From: Egaibacter danicus
GTDB taxonomy: Bacteria > Pseudomonadota > Gammaproteobacteria > Burkholderiales > Burkholderiaceae_C
Reading direction: 5' to 3'
Assembly: GCA_016707075.1 (NCBI GenBank)
Contig: JADJII010000001.1
Coordinates: forward strand, 62,001-126,000
Length of the DNA stretch: 64,000 nt
The position numbers and the translations under genes are program-made. Numbering within the stretch: position 1 is the first letter of the stretch; every line of letters begins with the position of its first letter. The notes under the pieces were generated by a model, which saw nothing but the letters and a program-made list of their open reading frames with translations, had not been told where the DNA came from and ran no database searches. Positions 18,221 to 24,628 of this stretch are shown here, piece after piece.

Positions 18221-18436
18221 TGCAGCGGTTACAAATGAAATGTGCGGGAAATGGAATGGAGGTCATGGGTTCACCACAAAACAAAGAACAAAAGGTGTTC
18301 AGAGTTTTTGCGGTGGCCCACTGTGGTGCAAGCGCATATCAAAGCGCCGACGGCGCGACAGCGTCATCGGTCGGTCTTGCGGATGAAGCTTGCAGGTGGA
18401 TGTCATGACACGTTGATTCTAGCGGCCCCAGCCTGT

Positions 18437-20566
18437 TTAGTGGATTCGCATCCCTGGTAGCGCACCCGCTACAGGCTCCAGCACATAAATGCCGGGGTTG
18501 GCTTTTTCGCCGCTGTGGCTGGCGGCCAGCACCATGCCTTCACTGACCCCAAATTTCATCTTGCGCGGCGCGAGGTTGGCGACCACGACGGTGTGTTTGC
18601 CAATCAGGTCGGCCGGTTGGTAGGCGCTGGCGATGCCGCTGAACACGTTGCGGGTTTTGCCCTCGCCTACATCGAGCGTCAGCCGCAGCAGCTTGGTGGA
18701 ACCTTCCACAGCTTCGCAGTTGACGATCTTCGCAATGCGCAGGTCGATTTTGGCGAAGTCGTCGATGGTGATGAGCGGGGCAATCTCTTCGCCGCCGGGG
18801 ACGTTTGCTACAGTTTCGATAGCTGGTTGCGCAGATTCGGCGGGGTCTGGAGGCACAAATAGTGCATCAAGTTGCTTAATTTCGACGCGTTGCATGAGGT
18901 GTTGGTAGGTGCTGATAGCACTCGGTACTTCGTCAAGGTCATTCCAATTGGGAATTTCTTTTTCGTTAAAAAGTTCCTTAAATACCTTCTCGGCAAGGCT
19001 TGGCAAGATCGGAGCAAGCATCGCAGAAATGGCCCGGAAACCCCACAACGCCTGAGAGCAGATGATTTGTACCGCCGGGAGAGATGCTTCAGACTTTGCG
19101 AGCAGCCAAGGCTTGGATGAATCGAACGACTCATTAATCTTGTCTGCATAGGACATGATTTCCCTAATGGCTTTTCCGTATTCGCGCTGCTCATAAGCGG
19201 CACCAACAACTTGGGATATACGGCGTATCTCAAAAGTTGTCTCTGCTAGCGGTCTTGCATGGGGACTCTCGCTCCAGTTCAAGGTGCCTAGAAAGTACCT
19301 GCTTATAAATGCAGCAGCCCGGCTCGCAATATTCACATACTTGCCGATCAGGTCGCTATTCACCCGCGCCATGAAATCATCGGCATTGAAGTCAATATCT
19401 TCATTGCGTGCCGACAGTTTGGCCGCCAGGTAATACCGCAGCCATTCCGGGTTCATGCCCAGGCTCAGGTACTTGAGCGGGTCCAGTCCGGTGCCGCGGC
19501 TCTTGCTCATCTTCTCGCCGTTGTTCACGGTCAAAAAACCATGCACAAACACGTTGTCCGGTGTCTTGCGACCACTGAAATGCAGCATCGCGGGCCAGAA
19601 CAAGGTGTGAAAGGTGACGATGTCCTTGCCGATGAAGTGGTACTGCTCCAGCTTCGGATTGGCCATGTAGGCCGTGTAGTCCACACCACGCCTGTCGAGC
19701 AGGTTTTTCAGTGACGCGAGGTAGCCTACCGGCGCGTCCAGCCAGACGTAAAAATATTTGCCCGGCGCATCGGGAATTTCGATGCCGAAGTAGGGTGCAT
19801 CCCGCGAAATGTCCCAGTCGCCTAGGCCTTCACTTTTCGAGCCATCGGGGTTGGTGCGGACGGTAAACCACTCTTTGATCTTGTTCGCCACTTCCGGTTG
19901 CAACTTGCCATCCTGTGTCCACTTCTCCAGAAATGCCACGCAGCGTGGGTCGGACAGTTTGAAGAAAAAATGCTCGGAGCTTTTCAGCTCGGGCTTCACG
20001 CCCGAGAGTGCCGAGTAAGGGTTGATCAGGTCAGTTGGCGCATACACCGAGCCGCACACTTCGCAGTTGTCGCCGTACTGGTCTTTGGCATGGCATTTGG
20101 GGCACTCGCCCTTGATGAAGCGGTCTGGCAAAAACATGTTCTTCTCGGGGTCGAAGAACTGCTCGATGGTTTTGCGCTCAATCAGCGAGCCGCCCTGGCT
20201 TTCGGGCAGGTCGCGCAGGTCGCGATAAATCTGGCGCGCCAGTTCGTGGTTTTCCGGCGCATCGGTGCTGTGCCAGTTGTCAAAACTGATGTGGAAACCG
20301 TCCAGATACGGTTTGCGGCCGGCGGCAATGTCGGCCACAAACTGCTGGGGCGTTTTGCCGGCCTTTTCGGCCGCAATCATGATGGGCGCGCCGTGGGTGT
20401 CGTCCGCGCAGACAAAGTCCACATTCACGCCTTGCATCCGTTGATACCGCACCCAGATATCGGCCTGGATGTATTCCATGATGTGGCCGACGTGAAAGTT
20501 GCCGTTGGCGTACGGCAGGGCGGTGGTCACAAACAGCTGGCGGGGCGCGGACAAAGTGGCTGACAT
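18437..20566 (-). CDS. metG: Methionyl-tRNA synthetase
   Basis: MetG charges tRNA-Met. The 709-residue protein has the class I Rossmann core with ALPYANGNFHVGHIMEYIQ (HIGH box HVGH), a zinc knuckle near residues 153-172 (CPKCHAKDQYG, NCEVCG), and the KMSKSRGTGL loop. A helical anticodon-binding domain follows, then a C-terminal dimerisation/tRNA-binding domain (about 600-709) ending with VVVANLAPRKMKFGVSEGM. Two oddities stand out: bases about 18890-19340 (residues ~409-559) are clearly poorer in G+C than the rest, and the linker around residues 568-586 is encoded by a copy of the dispersed repeat. Confidence 0.96.
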   Translation of the reverse strand: MSATLSAPRQLFVTTALPYANGNFHVGHIMEYIQADIWVRYQRMQGVNVDFVCADDTHGAPIMIAAEKAGKTPQQFVADIAAGRKPYLDGFHISFDNWHSTDAPENHELARQIYRDLRDLPESQGGSLIERKTIEQFFDPEKNMFLPDRFIKGECPKCHAKDQYGDNCEVCGSVYAPTDLINPYSALSGVKPELKSSEHFFFKLSDPRCVAFLEKWTQDGKLQPEVANKIKEWFTVRTNPDGSKSEGLGDWDISRDAPYFGIEIPDAPGKYFYVWLDAPVGYLASLKNLLDRRGVDYTAYMANPKLEQYHFIGKDIVTFHTLFWPAMLHFSGRKTPDNVFVHGFLTVNNGEKMSKSRGTGLDPLKYLSLGMNPEWLRYYLAAKLSARNEDIDFNADDFMARVNSDLIGKYVNIASRAAAFISRYFLGTLNWSESPHARPLAETTFEIRRISQVVGAAYEQREYGKAIREIMSYADKINESFDSSKPWLLAKSEASLPAVQIICSQALWGFRAISAMLAPILPSLAEKVFKELFNEKEIPNWNDLDEVPSAISTYQHLMQRVEIKQLDALFVPPDPAESAQPAIETVANVPGGEEIAPLITIDDFAKIDLRIAKIVNCEAVEGSTKLLRLTLDVGEGKTRNVFSGIASAYQPADLIGKHTVVVANLAPRKMKFGVSEGMVLAASHSGEKANPGIYVLEPVAGALPGMRIH
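18807..18861 (+). repeat. Dispersed repeat copy inside metG linker
   Basis: The plus strand reads GCTACAGTTTCGATAGC, then TGGTTGCGCAGATTCGGC, then GGGGTCTGGAGGCACAAAT, in the same block order as the intergenic copies. It lies in frame within metG (minus strand), where it encodes a flexible Pro/Ala/Glu linker before the tRNA-binding domain. Confidence 0.65.
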
Positions 20567-20579
20567 GGGGATTCTTATT

Positions 20580-20618
20580 GGGGAAACCCCGTATTTTAAG
20601 AGTTATGGATAAACTCTT
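20580..20618. promoter_or_regulatory. Two inverted repeats between divergent metG and apbC
   Basis: GGGGAAACCCC (20580-20590) lies 14 bases upstream of the metG start, and AAGAGTT-7-AACTCTT (20598-20618) lies between the genes. The 73-base gap must carry promoters for both directions. The repeats may be operators or leader hairpins, but no known binding site is recognised. Confidence 0.25.
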
Positions 20619-20639
20619 CGAAGTTACAGGAATCAACTC

Positions 20640-21728
20640 ATGCCAACCCAAGATCAAATCCTCGCCGCGCTCAAGTCCGTTCTGGATCCCAATACTCAAA
20701 AAGACTTCATCTCCAGCAAGGCGGTCAAGAACCTGACCGTGACGGATGGTGATGTCGCGTTTGACGTGGAGCTGGGCTATCCTGCCAAGAGTCAGATTCC
20801 GGGCTTTCGCAAGGCACTTATCACTGCAGCCAAGGGTGTGGCGGGTGTGAACAACGTTTCGGTCAATGTCAGCATGAAGATCGTTCCGCATTCGGTGCAG
20901 CGTGGCGTCCAGTTGTTGCCCAACGTAAAAAATATCCTGGCGGTAGCCTCGGGCAAAGGCGGCGTGGGAAAAAGCACGACAGCCGTGAATCTGGCGTTGG
21001 CACTGGCTGCCGAGGGCGCCAGCGTGGGTGTGCTGGATGCCGATATTTATGGTCCGAGTGTGCCCATGATGATGGGCATCGAAGGTCGTCCCGAGTCTGA
21101 CGATGGCAAGTCGATGGAGCCAATGGAAAATTATGGCGTGCAGGTCATGTCCATCGGTTTTCTGGTCGCGCAGGATGAAGCCATGATCTGGCGTGGTCCC
21201 ATGGCCACCCAGGCGCTGGAGCAATTGCTGCGTCAGACCAACTGGAAAGATCTGGATTACCTGATTGTGGACATGCCCCCCGGCACGGGCGATATCCAAC
21301 TGACGCTGAGCCAGCGCGTTCCAATGACGGGCGCGGTGATTGTGACTACGCCGCAGGATATTGCCTTGCTGGATGCCAAAAAAGGTATCAAGATGTTTGA
21401 GAAGGTGGGTGTGCCAATATTGGGCATTGTGGAAAACATGGCAGTTCATGTGTGCAGCAACTGTGGTCATGTAGAACACATTTTTGGCGCCGATGGCGGC
21501 AAAAAAATGGCGGCCGAATATGGCATGGATTACCTGGGTGCCCTGCCGCTCCACATGCAGATTCGCCTACAGGCCGACAATGGAAAGCCCACCGTGGTAG
21601 CTGATCCCGATGGCGAAGTGGCCGGCATTTACAAGGCGGTCGCCCGGCAGGTGGCGGTGTCGATCGCAGCCAAGAACAAGGATTTCTCCTCGAAATTTCC
21701 CTCAATCAAGATCTCCAAAGACACCTGA
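20640..21728 (+). CDS. apbC: Iron-sulfur cluster carrier protein ApbC/Mrp
   Basis: This 362-residue P-loop ATPase of the Mrp/NBP35 family carries and delivers [4Fe-4S] clusters. The N-terminal MIP18/DUF59 domain covers about residues 5-85. The deviant Walker A is ASGKGGVGKSTTAVNLALAL (about 104-123), with VGVLDADIYGPSVPMMMG as switch I and LIVDMPPGTGDIQLTLSQ as Walker B. The C-terminal cluster ligands are in VCSNCGHVEHIFG (CxxC). Placement between metG and a formate locus that encodes more than ten Fe-S clusters may be coincidental. Confidence 0.93.
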   Translation: MPTQDQILAALKSVLDPNTQKDFISSKAVKNLTVTDGDVAFDVELGYPAKSQIPGFRKALITAAKGVAGVNNVSVNVSMKIVPHSVQRGVQLLPNVKNILAVASGKGGVGKSTTAVNLALALAAEGASVGVLDADIYGPSVPMMMGIEGRPESDDGKSMEPMENYGVQVMSIGFLVAQDEAMIWRGPMATQALEQLLRQTNWKDLDYLIVDMPPGTGDIQLTLSQRVPMTGAVIVTTPQDIALLDAKKGIKMFEKVGVPILGIVENMAVHVCSNCGHVEHIFGADGGKKMAAEYGMDYLGALPLHMQIRLQADNGKPTVVADPDGEVAGIYKAVARQVAVSIAAKNKDFSSKFPSIKISKDT

Positions 21729-21751
21729 TTGGCTGAGCCTGGCTATCCCGC

Positions 21752-22696
21752 ATGAATCTCCTGAGCTCGCTGAAATACCTGGTTGCACTTCACGAGCACA
21801 AACATTTTGGACGTGCGGCGCAGGCCTGCCACATCACGCAACCGGCGCTGTCCAACGCACTGCGGGCTCTGGAGGCCGAGTTCAATGTGGTCATTGTCAA
21901 GCGTGACCGCACCTACGCGGGTCTCACACCCGAAGGTGAGCGCGTGCTGGCTACTGCCCACTTCATGCTGCATGAGCACGCGCTGTTGCAACAGGAACTG
22001 AGCAGCGAAACGAATCTTCCCAGAGGCGCCATGCGGATTGGTGCCGTTCCAACAGCCATGCCCATCCTGGCGCGTTTTGCGGCGATGCTGCAGGCCCGCC
22101 ATCCAGGCATCCAGCTGGCTGTGCTGTCACTGAGTTCCACTGAACTGGAGAAAGGGCTCGGCGACCTGTCGATCGACCTGGCGCTGGGCTATACCGAGCG
22201 GATGGACCTGAAAGGCACGCGGCTGACGGCCTGGCCGCAATACACCGAGCACTATTTCCTGCTGCGCCGGGCGGCGAAGCCCCACGCTGACAGCCTTCAG
22301 ATCGGCCCCAAAATCCGCTGGAAAGATGCAGCCGAGCTGCCTTTGTGTCTGCTCACCCCTGACATGCATAACCGAATGATTGTTGATGCCGCCTTTACCA
22401 CGGCAGGTGTCACAGTGAAACCGGCAATCGAGACCAACTCCCTTCTGACCATGGCCCTCAGTGTGGTGGCGGGTAGCGTCTGCAGTGTGATGCCCGGGGC
22501 GCTGGTGGGCGCCGTACGTGGCTACCGGGAGCTGGAGGCCTTGCCCCTGACAGGTCCCGAGATACGCACGGCCGTCGGCTTCATGTCCCATTCGGCCGCC
22601 CGGCCGTCGCGCGCACTCGAGGCCGCGTTGACGCTGGCACAGGACAGTGCGTGGTTGCGCCACGCGGCGGCGCACAGCGGATTGTTGGTCGCCTGA
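21752..22696 (+). CDS. LysR-family transcriptional regulator
   Basis: This 314-residue regulator has an N-terminal winged helix-turn-helix (about residues 3-62; LKYLVALHEHKHFGRAAQAC and ITQPALSNALRALEAEFN) and a LysR substrate-binding domain (about 92-295) that would sense a small ligand. It lies 23 bases after apbC and 129 bases before the NAD-linked formate dehydrogenase genes on the same strand, so I infer that it controls that locus. LysR regulators usually sit divergent from their target, so the tandem arrangement is slightly unusual. The ligand (formate or other) cannot be read from sequence. Confidence 0.88.
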   Translation: MNLLSSLKYLVALHEHKHFGRAAQACHITQPALSNALRALEAEFNVVIVKRDRTYAGLTPEGERVLATAHFMLHEHALLQQELSSETNLPRGAMRIGAVPTAMPILARFAAMLQARHPGIQLAVLSLSSTELEKGLGDLSIDLALGYTERMDLKGTRLTAWPQYTEHYFLLRRAAKPHADSLQIGPKIRWKDAAELPLCLLTPDMHNRMIVDAAFTTAGVTVKPAIETNSLLTMALSVVAGSVCSVMPGALVGAVRGYRELEALPLTGPEIRTAVGFMSHSAARPSRALEAALTLAQDSAWLRHAAAHSGLLVA

Positions 22697-22705
22697 CCAG
22701 AAACC

Positions 22706-22734
22706 AACTAAATGTTGCGTTGCAGCATTTAGTT
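22706..22734 (+). terminator. Stem-loop with T-run after the LysR gene
   Basis: The 13-base arms AACTAAATGTTGC and GCAGCATTTAGTT have one mismatch and a 3-base loop, and are followed by TTTGA, so the descending arm runs into TTTTT. It begins nine bases after the LysR stop. It may terminate the regulator transcript, or its symmetry may serve as an operator for the formate operon. Confidence 0.5.
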
Positions 22735-22762
22735 TTTGAATCAGTTCATGTTTCAAATCAAT

Positions 22763-22792
22763 TTGACCGGGCGCTGAAAGGCGCCAGATACT
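22763..22792 (+). promoter_or_regulatory. Candidate sigma-70 promoter of the NAD-formate dehydrogenase operon
   Basis: TTGACC (22763-22768) and GATACT (22787-22792) are 18 bases apart, 33 bases before the ATG. The palindrome TCAAATCAATTTGA overlaps the -35 box, and GGCGC...GCGCC lies between the boxes. Both are plausible regulator contacts. Confidence 0.4.
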
Positions 22793-22825
22793 CAGTCACA
22801 CCCAAGTTTGCCTGTACATATCTTT

Positions 22826-24628
22826 ATGAACCCATCCAGCCCTGCCTCAGACATCAAAACCGTGGCCCTTGGCTCTGTGGACGACATGCGTGAGCGCATT
22901 CGTCGCAAAAGCAAACTCAAAGGTCGTCAGGCAGACGATCTGTCGGTGCAGGAGGTGCGCGCACTGGTTGGCGCAGCGCCACACCGTCGCGACTTGCTGA
23001 TTGAGCATTTGCACCGGCTCAATGATGCCTATCGCTGCCTGCACGACCGGCACCTCGTTGCACTGGCCAGGGAAATGAACATCCCCATGGCTGAGGTGTT
23101 CGAGGTGGCCACTTTCTACCATCACTTCGAGGTGGTGAAGGGGGATGCACAGGCCCCCGGACTGACTGTGCGGGTGTGTGACGGCTTGAGTTGCGAGTTG
23201 GCAGGCGCCAAAGACCTGCTGGCGCGTTTGCCAGCTCTGCTGGGTTCGGCCGACGTGCGGGTCATCCCCGCCCCCTGTCTGGGTCGATGCGAGCAGGCAC
23301 CGGTGGCCGTGGTGCACCAGCACCCGGTTCCCCTGGCTACGCCGGAGGTGGTTGTTTCAGTGGTGAAATCGGCGGCAGACCTTCATCCTGCTGCACAGGC
23401 AGCTACACATTTTGTAGCGTCCGGTTATTCGGAGAAAAGTGTTTCTCCGGCACCGAAGGCGATTGAGGTTTCCCCTGCCTACGCCGGCTATGACACCTAT
23501 CGCGCGCATGGGGGATATGTGCTGGCTGCCGCGCTGGTACTCGGCGAGCAGGATGCCGAGCCCGTGATCAAGGCCATGGAAGACTCCGGGCTGCGCGGGT
23601 TGGGCGGCGCGGGCTTTCCCGCCGGGCGCAAATGGCGCATCGTGCGGGATCAGCCCGCTCCGCGCGTCATGGCAGTGAACATTGACGAGGGCGAGCCTGG
23701 CACCTTCAAGGATCGTACCTATCTGGAGCGTGACCCACACCGTTTTCTGGAGGGGCTGCTGATTGCCGCTCAGGTGGTTGGCATCGACACCTGCTATGTT
23801 TACCTGCGCGATGAATACCACGGCTGTCGCGCCATTCTGGAATCCGAACTGGCCAGGCTTCAGGCCAACCCGCCGTGCCCCTTGCCCGCTATTGAGCTCC
23901 GCCGTGGCGCCGGCGCCTACATCTGCGGCGAAGAGTCCGCCATGATCGAGAGTATTGAAGGCAAACGTGGTGAACCACGCATGCGTCCGCCCTATATCGC
24001 CCAGGTGGGTCTGTTTGGTCGCCCTACGCTGGAACACAATTTCGAAACCCTGTACTGGGTGCGTGACATTGTGGAGAAGGGTGCTGCCTGGTTCAGCGGT
24101 TTTGGACGTAACGGGCGCAAGGGTCTGCGTAGTTTCAGCGTGAGCGGTCGCGTCCGGCATCCGGGTGTCAAGCTGGCGCCGGCCGGCATCACGGTGCAGG
24201 AGTTGATTGATGAATACTGCGGCGGCATGCTGGAAGGGCACACGTTGTATGCCTATCTGCCCGGCGGTGCGTCCGGTGGCATCCTGCCGGCCAGCCTGAA
24301 CAACATCCCGCTGGACTTTGACACACTGCAGCCCTATGGTTGCTTCATTGGCTCGGCGGCGGTGATTGTGCTCAGCCAGAAAGACCGGGCGCGTGATGCT
24401 GCGCTGAACATGATGCGGTTCTTTTCACATGAGAGTTGCGGCCAGTGCACGCCTTGCCGCGTGGGTACAGCCAAGGCTGCGAAGCTGATGGAAGCCCCCG
24501 TGTGGGACAACGCCACCCTGGAAGACCTGAATGTGGTGATGACCGATGCATCCATTTGTGGGCTGGGGCAGGCTGCTCCCAACCCTGTGCGCACCATCCA
24601 GAAATACTTTCCCCAGGAGATCGTTTAA
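22826..24628 (+). CDS. Fused NuoE-NuoF-type subunit of NAD-dependent formate dehydrogenase
   Basis: This 600-residue cytosolic diaphorase subunit passes electrons from formate to NAD. Residues ~25-180 are NuoE/FdsG-like with [2Fe-2S] cysteines C118, C123, C151 and C155 (CDGLSC, CLGRC). Residues ~216-600 are NuoF/FdsB-like with the FMN/NADH loop GLRGLGGAGFPAGRKW (255-270), GAYICGEESAMIESIEGKRG and the [4Fe-4S] motif SCGQCTPCRVGT (~536-547) plus a later Cys in SICGLGQ. In the well-studied Cupriavidus enzyme these are two proteins. The join (about 183-215) is a low-complexity linker containing repeat-like sequence. A TTG six codons upstream is open, but the ATG at 22826 is preferred. The next gene starts one base after its stop. 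Confidence 0.9.
   Translation: MNPSSPASDIKTVALGSVDDMRERIRRKSKLKGRQADDLSVQEVRALVGAAPHRRDLLIEHLHRLNDAYRCLHDRHLVALAREMNIPMAEVFEVATFYHHFEVVKGDAQAPGLTVRVCDGLSCELAGAKDLLARLPALLGSADVRVIPAPCLGRCEQAPVAVVHQHPVPLATPEVVVSVVKSAADLHPAAQAATHFVASGYSEKSVSPAPKAIEVSPAYAGYDTYRAHGGYVLAAALVLGEQDAEPVIKAMEDSGLRGLGGAGFPAGRKWRIVRDQPAPRVMAVNIDEGEPGTFKDRTYLERDPHRFLEGLLIAAQVVGIDTCYVYLRDEYHGCRAILESELARLQANPPCPLPAIELRRGAGAYICGEESAMIESIEGKRGEPRMRPPYIAQVGLFGRPTLEHNFETLYWVRDIVEKGAAWFSGFGRNGRKGLRSFSVSGRVRHPGVKLAPAGITVQELIDEYCGGMLEGHTLYAYLPGGASGGILPASLNNIPLDFDTLQPYGCFIGSAAVIVLSQKDRARDAALNMMRFFSHESCGQCTPCRVGTAKAAKLMEAPVWDNATLEDLNVVMTDASICGLGQAAPNPVRTIQKYFPQEIV
23402..23434 (+). repeat. Degenerate repeat-like sequence in the NuoE-NuoF linker
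   Basis: GCTACACATTTTGTAGC, the near-palindromic head seen in the other copies, is followed by GTCCGGTTATTCGGAG. The tail is poorly conserved. It lies in the interdomain linker of the fused formate dehydrogenase subunit. Confidence 0.35.

Noticed and set aside
18211..18436. Small plus-strand frames in the gap between the hyf-like operon and metG
   Set aside because: They lack ribosome-binding sites, have no family similarity I recognise, and overlap each other in several frames.
20280..21554. A 424-codon minus-strand frame opposite apbC
   Set aside because: It is the shadow of apbC and of the metG 5' end; ApbC has complete motifs on the plus strand.
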